Assembly (NCBI GenBank): GCA_015075555.1
Contig: JABTUD010000003.1
Coordinates: 88,001-144,294, forward strand
Length of the DNA: 56,294 nucleotides
Origin: Thermoflexaceae bacterium
GTDB lineage: Bacteria; Chloroflexota; Dehalococcoidia; Tepidiformales; Tepidiformaceae
Direction of reading: 5' to 3'
Below are positions 46,295 to 54,623 of this stretch, piece after piece; the first letter of the stretch is position 1; the number at the start of each line of letters is the position of its first letter. Under the pieces are notes generated by a model. It worked only from the letters and a program-made list of their open reading frames with translations. It made no database searches and had not been told where the DNA came from. The position numbers were made by a program, and so were the translations under genes.

Positions 46295-47158
46295 TTGCTA
46301 GCGCTTCCGTTCCTTGCAATCGAGATCCACATCGATCCGACGATGGCTAAGTTCGGCCCGTTCACGCTGGCCTGGCACGGCTTCTTCACCGCCGTGGGGA
46401 TCATCGCGGGCGTGGTGTTGGCGATTCGCTTCGGCAAGAGCCGCGGGCTCGACCCCGAAGTGGGCCAGGCAGTCGCGCTTGTCGGGGTGCCCTCCGCGAT
46501 CGTCGGCGCGCGGCTGTTCTATGTCGCAGAGCACTGGCACGCGTTCTCTGGAGACCTCCCGCACATCGTGACTGGCATCACCGAAGGAGGCATCACGCTT
46601 TACGGCGGTCTCATCGGAGGGGTGGTGGGCGGCCTCGCCTACGGCCTCTATCGGCGGTTGCCGATCCTCCCGCTCCTTGACGCCGCCGCGCCGGGGATGA
46701 TCCTCGGCCAGGCGCTGGGGCGTATTGGTGACCTCATCAACGGAGAGCACCGCGGGACCCCGAGCGACCTCCCCTGGGCCGTCCGGTACACGCAGCCGAA
46801 CACGCTGGGCGATCCCGGCCTCTCGGTGCACCCGACAGCCGGCGGCTACGAGCTGTTGGGCGACCTCGTCATCCTGGCGATCCTTCTGCTCGTCGTGGCT
46901 CGCGTCGCCCGCCGGCCAGGCTGGGTCTTCTTCTGGTATGCGCTGCTCTATGCGGGGCTCCGCGCATCACTCTCGCCGCTGCGTTTGGACGAAGCGGGCG
47001 CGCTGGGCCTGGCGATCCCCCAACTCGTCGGCTTCGGTGTGATCGCGGCCACACTCCTCCTCGGCCTGTTCCTCGCGACCCGCCGCAAGGAGCCAATGGA
47101 CCTCGCCGCCGTAGCGGGAGCTGACTCCAGGCGGCCGCCCGTTGAGGACGCGCGGTGA
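46295..47158 (+). CDS. lgt: prolipoprotein diacylglyceryl transferase
   Basis: The 287-residue protein has seven predicted helices and the Lgt signature GRIGDLINGEHRG (Arg and Asn of the active site), with 'GGITLYGGLIGG' before it. Lgt adds diacylglycerol to the lipobox cysteine of lipoproteins. The start is a TTG at 46295: the nearby ATG at 46287 runs into a stop after four codons. The lspA gene overlaps its end. Housekeeping lgt normally lies elsewhere, so this copy beside metal genes may be a second, island-borne one. Confidence 0.9.
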   Translation: MLALPFLAIEIHIDPTMAKFGPFTLAWHGFFTAVGIIAGVVLAIRFGKSRGLDPEVGQAVALVGVPSAIVGARLFYVAEHWHAFSGDLPHIVTGITEGGITLYGGLIGGVVGGLAYGLYRRLPILPLLDAAAPGMILGQALGRIGDLINGEHRGTPSDLPWAVRYTQPNTLGDPGLSVHPTAGGYELLGDLVILAILLLVVARVARRPGWVFFWYALLYAGLRASLSPLRLDEAGALGLAIPQLVGFGVIAATLLLGLFLATRRKEPMDLAAVAGADSRRPPVEDAR

Positions 47159-47715
47159 GCGGCATGCCCCACCCTGCGCCCCGCGCCTCGACGACAACGG
47201 ATCCGGAAAGCGGGGCGGGGCGCGCTGGCCGCAGGCACTCGATCCAGGTGGCGGCCATCGCCACGGCAGTTGTGGTCCTTGACGGGACGCTGAAGAGGCT
47301 TACGCGGGCGCTGCTCGAACGTGGAGCCGCCTGGCCCGCAGACGACTGGCCGCTCCGCTTCGTGCATGTCGTAAACACAGGTGCGGCGTTTGGGAAGCTC
47401 CAGGGCCAGACCAGCCTGCTGGTGATGGCGAGCGCAGTCGGGATCGTCGTCTTCGCCTACATGCTACTCAGGACCAGACAACGACGGCTTTCCCGGCTCG
47501 GACTGGCCATGGGTCTCGGTGGCGCCGTCGCGAACTTCGTCGACCGGGTAAGCTCCGGCGAAGTCATCGACTCCATCAAGGTTGACTACTGGCCGGCCTT
47601 CAACCTCGCGGACGTCGCTCTGACCGTCGGCATCTCGTTGGTACTCTGGGACGCAATCCGGCCCAATCCGGAGCGTCCTCCCCACCCGCCGCCGTTGCCC
47701 GGCGGACTGACCTAG
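47155..47715 (+). CDS. lspA: lipoprotein signal peptidase II
   Basis: The 186-residue protein has four transmembrane helices and the LspA motifs: VVLDGTLKR in place of the D-x-x-T-K start, VNTGAAFG, and the two catalytic aspartates in 'AVANFVDRVSSG' and 'FNLADVALTVG'. It cuts signal peptides before the modified cysteine after Lgt action. It overlaps lgt by GTGA and is presumably co-translated. Extra lspA copies next to metal-efflux pumps are known from cadmium and lead resistance operons. Confidence 0.9.
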   Translation: MSGMPHPAPRASTTTDPESGAGRAGRRHSIQVAAIATAVVVLDGTLKRLTRALLERGAAWPADDWPLRFVHVVNTGAAFGKLQGQTSLLVMASAVGIVVFAYMLLRTRQRRLSRLGLAMGLGGAVANFVDRVSSGEVIDSIKVDYWPAFNLADVALTVGISLVLWDAIRPNPERPPHPPPLPGGLT

Positions 47716-47775
47716 CTTCGTATGCTGGCTAACGGTTTGGTAGGCATATGGGCAAGGAGTCCCAAAGTCTGACCA

Positions 47776-47810
47776 GGTGGACATTCCGAAACCGCGGGCC
47801 GAGGTCCACC
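47776..47810. promoter_or_regulatory. inverted repeat upstream of the Met-rich protein gene
   Basis: GGTGGAC (47776-47782) and GTCCACC (47804-47810) form a perfect 7-bp inverted repeat 21 bases apart, 33 bp before the ATG at 47843. It may be a regulator-binding site or a hairpin in the leader. The spacing is wide for a single repressor dimer, so confidence is low. Confidence 0.35.
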
Positions 47811-47842
47811 CTTCGGGTAACGAACGGTCACGGAGGTGACTC

Positions 47843-48421
47843 ATGAACGCACGCTGGGCACGCCTCTCTCTCATCGTCCTGGGCGTCGCGGTGGTTGGCT
47901 TGGCCTCGGCACTGGCCATCGTCGTGGCGACCGACGACGACGGCGATGGCGGGAACGGGAACACCAACGCCAATAGTTGGATGTACCCCGGCATGATGGA
48001 CCCGGGCTGGATGATGGGCGCAGACGGTATGCACTCCTACATGCACGCCGCGCTCTCGGACGACGACTACCGGGACATGACCGACTACATGCAGTGGGTC
48101 CGAGGCGGGTCGCAGGGCGCGGACCCGGTCGATGACGCGACCGCCCACCGCATCTGGGACAACATGATGGGCTCCGGCTGGATGATGATGGGCCGCGGCA
48201 TGATGATGACCGAGGACCAGATGCGCTCCTACATGGGAGGCTTCCTCTCGGACGCTGACTTCGACCTCATGTACGACCACATGCGGTGGAATTGGTCGAG
48301 CCGGCAGGGCGCTGACCCGCTGGACGACGCGACTGCCCGCCGCATCTGGGACGAGATGATGGTGGGGATGAACGCCGGCCAGTGGGACATGTGGGACAAC
48401 TGGAGCACCTGCTGGGACTGA
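47843..48421 (+). CDS. exported Met-rich, two-repeat metal-binding-like protein
   Basis: The 192-residue protein has an N-terminal membrane or signal helix (about 7-30), an Asp/Gly/Asn linker, then two copies of a 45-residue unit: 'SYMHAALSDDDYRDMTDYMQW' and 'SYMGGFLSDADFDLMYDHMRW', each ending in GADP-DDATA-RIWD. Between and around them are Met-rich runs (GWMMGADGMHSYMH, GWMMMGRGMMM), as in periplasmic copper-binding proteins that hold Cu(I) by methionine. I infer an extracytoplasmic metal buffer. The ATG has CGGAGG upstream. I know no named family. Confidence 0.72.
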   Translation: MNARWARLSLIVLGVAVVGLASALAIVVATDDDGDGGNGNTNANSWMYPGMMDPGWMMGADGMHSYMHAALSDDDYRDMTDYMQWVRGGSQGADPVDDATAHRIWDNMMGSGWMMMGRGMMMTEDQMRSYMGGFLSDADFDLMYDHMRWNWSSRQGADPLDDATARRIWDEMMVGMNAGQWDMWDNWSTCWD

Positions 48422-48448
48422 CCGGCTGCGCGAAAGCGAGGATCGGCG

Positions 48449-48772
48449 ATGACCTACGTCATTACTTCGGCCTGCATCGACGTGAAGGACCAGTCCTGCG
48501 TCGAGGTCTGCCCCGTCGATTGCATCCACTTCGATGAGAACCTCGATGCGATGCTCTACATCGATCCCGACGAATGCATCGATTGCGGCGCCTGCGAGCC
48601 CGCCTGCCCGGTAACCGCCATCTTCGCCGAAGGTGACGTCCCGGAGTCGGACCGTGAGTTCACACGGATTAACGCGCTCTGGTACGAAGATCCGGTTGCG
48701 GCGCGGAAGGCAGTGGAGGCCTTTCGAGCTCGGGCTGTGGGCGCACCAGTCGCGCGAGGGGACCAGGCATGA
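48449..48772 (+). CDS. fdxA: seven-iron (3Fe-4S/4Fe-4S) ferredoxin
   Basis: The 107-residue protein has the FdxA pattern: C9, C17, C21 and C25 (CIDVKDQSCVEVCPVDC), then CIDCGACEPACP with C43, C46, C49 and C53, enough for one 3Fe-4S and one 4Fe-4S cluster. Such ferredoxins carry electrons in the cytoplasm. The next gene starts 4 bp before its end. Why it sits in a metal island is unclear; it may serve redox enzymes elsewhere. Confidence 0.93.
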   Translation: MTYVITSACIDVKDQSCVEVCPVDCIHFDENLDAMLYIDPDECIDCGACEPACPVTAIFAEGDVPESDREFTRINALWYEDPVAARKAVEAFRARAVGAPVARGDQA

Positions 48773-49119
48773 CAACTCAAACGGCCGCCCTCCTACCACT
48801 TCCGGCAATGCCACTCGCGAGTACGTCGACAGATGGTCTTGGCACACTCGTCGGTGTAGCCGAACAGGGCTGGTGGGACGACGACCACGACGGCTGGGGT
48901 TGGGGAGGCTGGCTGGTGATGATGGGAGTCATGGTCATCTTCTGGGTTGCGGTAGCGCTCCTCGTCGTGTGGGCGGTCCGTTCGTGGGGCGGTGGCCGGC
49001 CCGGCCCGGGCCAGGCGCCGCTGCGGTCGCCGTTGGACATCGCCCGCGAACGCTACGCCCGGGGCGAGATCAACGACGAAGAGTTTGAGCGCATCCGGCG
49101 GGGGCTTTCGCGGGACTGA
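48769..49119 (+). CDS. SHOCT-domain membrane protein
   Basis: The 116-residue protein has one membrane helix (about 45-70) after a Trp/Gly-rich stretch (GWWDDDHDGWGWGGW) and a C-terminal SHOCT motif: 'PLDIARERYARGEINDEEFERIRRGL'. SHOCT is a short helical oligomerisation module. The start overlaps the ferredoxin stop by ATGA. The function is unknown; the Trp/His-rich segment could bind metal. Confidence 0.82.
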   Translation: MTTQTAALLPLPAMPLASTSTDGLGTLVGVAEQGWWDDDHDGWGWGGWLVMMGVMVIFWVAVALLVVWAVRSWGGGRPGPGQAPLRSPLDIARERYARGEINDEEFERIRRGLSRD

Positions 49120-49244
49120 CCGGCTGCCTGGCCGCCGCAACGCGGAATTCCCGGGACGGCGCTCCCCGTGCGGGGTGGCTTCGCCCTGCTGGCCCACCCG
49201 GCCGCAGCCACGGGAGCGGCGCCGGTATTGTCCGGTCGGCGGGC
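49120..49244. other. convergent intergenic gap
   Basis: The 125-bp gap separates the plus-strand SHOCT gene from the minus-strand DUF2892 gene, so terminators for both should lie here. The only visible hairpin is small (CCCC-GTGC-GGGG within a GC-rich run), with no T-tract. I see nothing else. Confidence 0.3.
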
Positions 49245-49529
49245 CTATCGAGACTCTTCCCTTGCGGTCGCGATAGGTCGGCTACAGTACTTCGCCCCCA
49301 GGAAGTGGCCGCCCCAAAGCGGCGCGACAGGGCAAAGGTTGAAGACCCCCGCAGCCACGGGAACGAGCCCGAAGGCGCTGACGAGGAGGCCGGCCGGCCA
49401 TGGGATGAGGAACGCGCCGGCGCCGATCAGGCCAAGGCCAAGGCCGACGCGGGCGAGCCGGCCATAAGTCGAGGCCATGAAGCGGGAGAAGGGGCTGCCT
49501 TCGCGAGTCGCCGTGGTGGGTTGTTGCAT
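49245..49529 (-). CDS. small DUF2892/YgaP-like membrane protein
   Basis: ATG 49527-49529 with GGAGG upstream gives 94 residues. A polar start is followed by two hydrophobic helices ('YGRLARVGLGLGLIGAGAFL', 'AGLLVSAFGLVPVAAGVFNL') and then CPVAPLWGG, the typical DUF2892 ending with a Cys-Pro. Such proteins are linked to sulfur, metal or membrane stress. It lies 26 bp after the MMPL gene start-side neighbour order would predict (49556) and is probably co-transcribed with MMPL and the ArsR gene. Confidence 0.8.
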   Translation of the reverse strand: MQQPTTATREGSPFSRFMASTYGRLARVGLGLGLIGAGAFLIPWPAGLLVSAFGLVPVAAGVFNLCPVAPLWGGHFLGAKYCSRPIATAREESR

Positions 49530-49555
49530 GTCGAGACCTCCATTGGTCCTGGGGG

Positions 49556-51640
49556 CTAGTGGGCGAAGCGGACGTCGGGAAGCAGGCGGACCGCCCAGCG
49601 CGGCAGCCACCACGCCCGCTCACCGACCAGGTAGAGCACCGCCGGGACGAGGACCAGGCGCACGAGCAGGGCATCGAACAGCACGGCGAACCCGAGGATG
49701 AGCCCCATCTCCTTCATCGGAAGCGTTCCGGCGATGGCGAATGTGAAAAACACGGCGACCATGACTCCGGCGGCGGCCACGATCGGCCGGGCGGTGTGCG
49801 CGATCGAGCCCCGGACGGCCTCCGCGGCGTCGCCTGAATGTTCGAAGTGCTCGCGGGCCGAGGCCAGCAGGAACACCGTGTAATCCATCGAGATCGCGAA
49901 TACGAGGGCGAAGAAGAACAGCGGCGCCCACGAGGTGAGGTAGCCCTGGCTCTCGAAACCCATCGGGCCCGCAGCCCACCCGTGCTGGAACGCGAGCGCG
50001 CCCACACCGAATGCCGCCGCCACCGAGAGCAGGTTGAAGAGCACACCCGCGGCCGCGATGAAGATCGCTTGCAGAGCGACCAGCAGCAACAAGAAACCGA
50101 GAGCGAGCACCACGCCAATGACGATTGGTGCGTAGCTGCTCAGGGCATTGTCCAAGTCGGCGTTCTCGGCAACGGGCCCGCCGACCAACACGCCCGAGGG
50201 CAGGCGATCGCGGAGGACGGCGATGAGCCTGGCGGACTCGCCGGTCGAAGGGTCCGTCGTGGCGAAGGCGGTAATCAGCTGCGAGCCGTCGGCGCCGGGC
50301 TGGGGCGGGAACGCCATCGCGATGCCAGGTGTGCCCGCCACGGTCCCCGCCACTCCGGCGGCGTCACCCGAGGGCGGGACAACCACCTGGATAGGGCCGG
50401 GGCCGCCAGGGCCGAAGGCGTCAGCCAGGAGCTCGTAACCGACCCGGGCGTCGCGGTCCTTCGGCAAGACGCTGATCCCCGGCATCCCGGTCTCAAGCCC
50501 GATAAGCGGCGTCGCCAGCAGGAGCAGGACGGCCAGTGCGCCCACTGTCAGCGCCCGTGCGTGTTTCTGGATTCGGATTGCGAACCGCTCCCAGGCCGGA
50601 CTGCGGTGCTCGCCCGTCGAATGCCACGGAAGAGCAAGTCTGTTCACGGCGCTGCCCAGGATCGCGGGCAGCAGAGTGAGCGCAGCGAGCAGGACGAATC
50701 CGACGGCGAGCATCATGCCCGCCGCGATCGAGCGGAAGGCCGGGACCGGGACGATGAGGATGGCCGAGAGACTGATAAGGACAGTAAGCCCGCTGAAGAG
50801 AACGGCCTTGCCGGCGGTGTCCATGGTCACGCCAACGGCGGCGCTGGGGTCGCCCGGCATGGAGTGGAGCGCAGCACGGAACCGGGTGACGATGAATAGC
50901 GCGTAGTCGATGCCGAGGGCGAGGGCAAACATCATCGCGAAGTTCAGGGACCAGATTGAGAGGTCCGTGAACCGCGTGAGCCCGTAGAGGATGCCCATTG
51001 AAGAGATGAGGCCAGCGGCGGTCAGCACGAGGGGTAGCCCGGCGGCGGCAAGCGTCCCGAACGCGAGGACAAGGATGACCGCTGTCACCGGCCAGGTCAG
51101 GAGCTCGGCCTTCATCATGCCTTCGCGGTTCACCGCGTTGAAGTCCGCCCAAAATGCGGGCGACCCGGTGAGCGCGACGGTGACCTCGCTGTTCGAGAGA
51201 GCCGCAATGTCATCGGAGACGCGCTCGGCTGCCTGTACGGAGTCGGTCGGGCTGACAAGGCTCCCGGCCTGGAGCATGGCCGTATGGCCGTCCGGGCTGA
51301 CCTGCGCAGGCAGCGCTGGCGAGAGCGCGCCTTCCGAGGCGAAGATCTCGCCAGCTCGTCCGATTAGTTGCTGGAAAGCCGGGTCCGTCGCGGCCAGCGT
51401 ATCGCTGTGGAAGACAGCCACCGCTGACTGCGACGAGTAGCCCCCGAACTCCTGCTCCATGAGCTTGCGCGCGGCGAGGGAGTCGCTGCCGTTGACCTCC
51501 CACATGGCGCCGGAGAGCGCATGCTCGAGCCGCGCGGCGAATAACCCGAGGCCAATGGTGAGCGCTGCCCACGCAGCGACGACGAGGAGCCGGTGAGAGT
51601 GGGCCCAGCGGCCGAATTGGGCGAGCGATTGAGCTTGCAT
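49556..51640 (-). CDS. MMPL/RND-type lipid or drug transporter
   Basis: ATG 51638-51640 with AAGGAG upstream gives 694 residues; upstream in-frame sequence has no such site. The first helix (about 15-35) is followed by an extracellular loop of 130 residues, a five-helix bundle ('LALGIDYALFIVTRFRAAL' typical of MMPL), a repeat of loop and bundle, and 'FALVFAISMDYTVFLLASARE' in the second half, the two proton-relay regions. MMPL proteins export lipids, siderophores or metabolites by the proton-motive force. Downstream of an ArsR repressor gene (66 bp away), it is probably induced by a stress signal. Confidence 0.92.
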   Translation of the reverse strand: MQAQSLAQFGRWAHSHRLLVVAAWAALTIGLGLFAARLEHALSGAMWEVNGSDSLAARKLMEQEFGGYSSQSAVAVFHSDTLAATDPAFQQLIGRAGEIFASEGALSPALPAQVSPDGHTAMLQAGSLVSPTDSVQAAERVSDDIAALSNSEVTVALTGSPAFWADFNAVNREGMMKAELLTWPVTAVILVLAFGTLAAAGLPLVLTAAGLISSMGILYGLTRFTDLSIWSLNFAMMFALALGIDYALFIVTRFRAALHSMPGDPSAAVGVTMDTAGKAVLFSGLTVLISLSAILIVPVPAFRSIAAGMMLAVGFVLLAALTLLPAILGSAVNRLALPWHSTGEHRSPAWERFAIRIQKHARALTVGALAVLLLLATPLIGLETGMPGISVLPKDRDARVGYELLADAFGPGGPGPIQVVVPPSGDAAGVAGTVAGTPGIAMAFPPQPGADGSQLITAFATTDPSTGESARLIAVLRDRLPSGVLVGGPVAENADLDNALSSYAPIVIGVVLALGFLLLLVALQAIFIAAAGVLFNLLSVAAAFGVGALAFQHGWAAGPMGFESQGYLTSWAPLFFFALVFAISMDYTVFLLASAREHFEHSGDAAEAVRGSIAHTARPIVAAAGVMVAVFFTFAIAGTLPMKEMGLILGFAVLFDALLVRLVLVPAVLYLVGERAWWLPRWAVRLLPDVRFAH

Positions 51641-51705
51641 TCGAAACTCCTTGACGATGAAGCGATGAAGCGGGCGGCAACGACGCGCAGCCTGGCGCGT
51701 CTGAG

Positions 51706-52035
51706 TCAGGCTGGGGCGAACGCTTCGGCTTGCTCGCGCGTCTGGGCTCGCAGCCGGTCGCACACGAGGTCACAGAGCGCGGCAATCGAGGGGTCGGCCA
51801 CTGAGTAATAAGCGGCGGTACCCTGCGGCCGCCGGGCGACGATGCCGGCGTCGTGCAGGAGGCGGAGGTGCTTGCTGACGTTCGCCTGGCTCATGTCGAG
51901 CCGCTCCACGAGCTCGCCGACGTTGAGTTCACCGCCGCCGCGCAAAGCCTCGATGATGCGCAGGCGGCTCGCGTCGCCGAGCACGCGGAAGCGTTCGGCG
52001 ACATGTTCGAGCAGGTGAGGGGGCAGTACAGCCAT
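51706..52035 (-). CDS. ArsR-family repressor of the MMPL operon
   Basis: The 109-residue protein has the ArsR winged-helix ('RFRVLGDASRLRIIEALRGGG', 'DMSQANVSKHLRLLHDAGIVARR') with 'GTAAYYSVADPSI' wing. Only two cysteines are present, both in the C-terminal helix (ALCDLVCDR), so metal sensing through the recognition helix is unlikely. A GATAAT hexamer ends only six bases before the ATG, which suggests a leaderless transcript. Confidence 0.88.
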   Translation of the reverse strand: MAVLPPHLLEHVAERFRVLGDASRLRIIEALRGGGELNVGELVERLDMSQANVSKHLRLLHDAGIVARRPQGTAAYYSVADPSIAALCDLVCDRLRAQTREQAEAFAPA

Positions 52036-52052
52036 TTGCGATTATCACTGTA
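52027..52052. promoter_or_regulatory. possible operator/promoter of the ArsR-MMPL operon
   Basis: TACAG (52027-52031) and CTGTA (52048-52052) form a 5-bp inverted repeat around a minus-strand GATAAT (52041-52046) that may be the -10 box of the arsR-like gene. The start codon at 52035 lies inside the repeat, so a bound repressor would block its own promoter. The repeat is short, so this is tentative. Confidence 0.4.
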
Positions 52053-52293
52053 TGACCGTGGAGCGATGGAGTCAAACGGCGCGTCCGCAGGGGGCATCGC
52101 GTGCGGGGCGCCGCGCTCGTGTCTGGCTCGGGAGAGATGACCGTGCCACGATGAGTTCATATGCGCGGGTCGCCTCCAGGTTCCGAAGTCACGGTTGCCT
52201 CGGCTCGGTGGTCGTGATGGGCCCTCGGAGGAGCCGATCGGTTTGGATAGCAAAGCGAGACGCTGGACTCTCTGAGGCTCGCGGCAGGCGCTG

Positions 52294-52839
52294 ATGATCT
52301 CCGAAGAGACGTTCTCCCCGCTGATCGCCACCCTCTCCATCTCCGTAGTCCTCGTGGCGTTGATGGCTATCTTGGTGGCGGAGCTACGGCCATTCGAGAC
52401 CGTGCGGGTGGTCCTCTACGACCACGCCCAGAAGGGCATGCTCACGGTAGCGGCCGTCGCGATGGCGTCTTCCCTGTATTACTCGGAGGTTGCGAATTTC
52501 ACACCGTGCGAGCTCTGCTGGTTCCAGCGCATTGCCATGTACCCACTCGCGGTCCTGCTCCTGGTGGCGGTTGCCACTCGTGATCGCCTTGGTTCGCGCT
52601 ATGTAGTCGCGCTCGCGGCCATCGGATTATCGATTTCCATCTACCACTACCAACTTCAGCTATTCCCGGACCAGGCGCAGGTGTGCAGCGGCGGGGTCGT
52701 GTCCTGCACGGTCAAGTTCGTCGATGAGTTCGGCTTCGTTTCCATTCCGTTCATGGCTGGCGCCGGCTTCCTGACAATCCTCCTCTTGCAGGTTGCGGAG
52801 TGGAGGGTGGACTTCCTGTTCAAGCACGACAGGCCGTGA
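52294..52839 (+). CDS. DsbB/BdbC-like disulfide-forming membrane protein
   Basis: The 181-residue protein has an extra N-terminal helix (about 10-28) before the usual four helices of DsbB, with the two redox pairs: CELC ([14 protein letters not shown]) just before the second core helix, and CSGGVVSC in the second extracytoplasmic loop. It passes electrons from a DsbA-like thiol oxidase to quinone. No dsbA gene is in the window. The 258 bp upstream holds no other gene I can support. Confidence 0.87.
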   Translation: MISEETFSPLIATLSISVVLVALMAILVAELRPFETVRVVLYDHAQKGMLTVAAVAMASSLYYSEVANFTPCELCWFQRIAMYPLAVLLLVAVATRDRLGSRYVVALAAIGLSISIYHYQLQLFPDQAQVCSGGVVSCTVKFVDEFGFVSIPFMAGAGFLTILLLQVAEWRVDFLFKHDRP

Positions 52840-53018
52840 GCTTGCCGCCCAGCGTGGACCCCGACTGACGTGTGGGCTTGGCGTCCAGGCGTGCCTCTTC
52901 GCTCTGGTCCCGTGACCGTGGTCTGACCGACATCGCCCTGCGTTAAAGCTGTGTTCACCCGCTGCCCCTACCGTCTCGCCATCCCGTGACGTGACGGAGT
53001 CAGACAGCGAGGTAGCGC
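52840..53018. other. intergenic gap before the PHP-domain gene
   Basis: 179 bp with no gene. A GCGAGGT motif just before 53019 probably is the ribosome site of the next gene. I see no clear terminator. Confidence 0.3.
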
Positions 53019-54623
53019 GTGGAAGACCAATCCGACCCCAAATTCTCCGAGCGGCGGATATCCCGCCGCAAGCTGCTCACCTATAGCGGAGCGGGTGCCA
53101 CGCTCCTGGCTGCCACCCAGCTCGGTGGGCCACTCGGCGCCACAGCCGTGCTCGCCCAGGGAGACGACGACGGCCCCGGGAGTCAGCAAAACCAGAACGG
53201 CGGGAACCGCCGGTGGCGCGCCGGCGACCACCACATCCACTCCGAGTACAGCGGCGACTTCGATACGAGCACGAACCCGCCGACGTTCACCAAGGGCGCG
53301 GATGCGGTGTATCCCATCGTCACGAACGCGATCATGGCCAAGCATTTCGGGTTGAAGTGGGTAATGTGCACCGACCACGGCGGCCCGACACATTCCAAGG
53401 TCAACCTCGAACAGGCATATCCCGATCTCCTGATCTCGCGCTCTCTCGTCCCGGATGTCCTGCAGTTTTGGGGGATGGAATTCGACGCCCCACAAATGGA
53501 CCATCACACGCTCATGATCCCTCGGCATGACGGCGAGGCGCAGCAGCTTTTCGCTCTCGAGAGTGGCTTTTCGAAGCGAGATCCCTTCCCGGCCGATCCG
53601 AGTTACGACACAGAAGCGAAGATGATCGCTTTTCTCAATGCGGCCAAGGCCATGCCGCAGAAGCCGCTCGTCATTGCACATCATGCCGCACGATCGGCAA
53701 CTGGATTGGGTGTGTATGGTCAGGATACTCCGCGCGAGTTCCGCAACAACAACAACGCAGCGCCTGACGTCTACGTCGGGTTCGAGGGCAGTCCCGGTCA
53801 CCAGGCCGGGCCGCTAGTTGGCGGATCTCGCGGCGCCTTCGGCAACTTCCATACGATGGGTGGGTACGACCAGATGACGGCCCGCGTTGGTGGGCTCTGG
53901 GACTCCCTCCTCGGCGAAGGTCGGAGATGGTGGATTACCGCCACCTCCGATTCGCACGTGCACTGGACCCGTGGCGGCAGCGATTTCTGGCCCGGCGAGT
54001 ACTCGAAGACGTATGTCCTCGCGAGCCAGGACTATGGAGACGTGATGGACGGCCTCCGTAAAGGCCGGATCTGGGTGACCACGGGGGATCTCATTGCCGG
54101 TCTCGATGTCGAGGTGAAGGGCCCCGGCGGCCAGGCTGCGATGGGGGAAACGCTAGAGGTGCGCGGCAACGGCAGGCGGGAGGTCGAAGTCGAGATTAGC
54201 TTCACTCCCCTGCAAGGTCCGAATGCCAACGGGGACGTCCCCGTCGTCAGTCGGGTCGACCTGATTGTCGGGCAGATCACTGGGCCCGCAGCCGATCCGA
54301 ACTCCGACACGAACCCCACCACGCAGGTGGTCGCCAGGTTCGGCCCGAACCAGTGGAAAAAGTCCGGTGACCGCTTCGTGGTGCGTCACTCCCTAGCGAA
54401 CATGGAAGGCAAGTTCTACGTCCGGGTCCGTGGGACGAACACCAACGAGGACGAGCCGCTTGTCGACGGAGCCGAGAACCCATGGACGGATCTCTGGTTC
54501 TACTCCAACCCGGTCTTCGTGAGCATGGGGTACCGAGCCTCGAATTCCCCGCCCGGAGCGCGGGGACCTGTTGCTAAGGCCCCGCGCTCCGAGCGGCGCT
54601 ATTGTGGGGGACCGCTCACGTGA
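53019..54623 (+). CDS. Tat-exported PHP-domain (polymerase and histidinol phosphatase) protein
   Basis: The 534-residue protein starts at GTG 53019. A twin-arginine signal (RRISRRKLLTYSGAGATLL, ending near VLAQ) is followed by a PHP domain: 'GDHHIHSEYSGDFD', 'MCTDHGGPTHSK', 'FWGMEFD', 'PLVIAHHAARS', 'ATSDSHVHW', carrying the metal-binding His and Asp residues of a metal-dependent phosphoesterase. A C-terminal strand-rich domain follows (about 370-510). It probably hydrolyses a phosphoester outside the cell after folding in the cytoplasm with its metals. The last 20-odd codons pass through a strong hairpin and have no similarity to the domain; the end may be an artefact of read-through. Confidence 0.8.
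   Translation: MEDQSDPKFSERRISRRKLLTYSGAGATLLAATQLGGPLGATAVLAQGDDDGPGSQQNQNGGNRRWRAGDHHIHSEYSGDFDTSTNPPTFTKGADAVYPIVTNAIMAKHFGLKWVMCTDHGGPTHSKVNLEQAYPDLLISRSLVPDVLQFWGMEFDAPQMDHHTLMIPRHDGEAQQLFALESGFSKRDPFPADPSYDTEAKMIAFLNAAKAMPQKPLVIAHHAARSATGLGVYGQDTPREFRNNNNAAPDVYVGFEGSPGHQAGPLVGGSRGAFGNFHTMGGYDQMTARVGGLWDSLLGEGRRWWITATSDSHVHWTRGGSDFWPGEYSKTYVLASQDYGDVMDGLRKGRIWVTTGDLIAGLDVEVKGPGGQAAMGETLEVRGNGRREVEVEISFTPLQGPNANGDVPVVSRVDLIVGQITGPAADPNSDTNPTTQVVARFGPNQWKKSGDRFVVRHSLANMEGKFYVRVRGTNTNEDEPLVDGAENPWTDLWFYSNPVFVSMGYRASNSPPGARGPVAKAPRSERRYCGGPLT
54555..54590. terminator. strong hairpin at the end of the PHP gene
   Basis: GGAGCGCGGGG (54555-54565) and CCCCGCGCTCC (54580-54590) form an 11-bp perfect stem with a 14-base loop that itself has a CCT/AGG inner pairing. 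There is no T-run, so it would act as a GC-rich or Rho-aided terminator. It lies within the last codons of the PHP frame and just before the end of the convergent CDF remnant at 54616. Confidence 0.55.
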
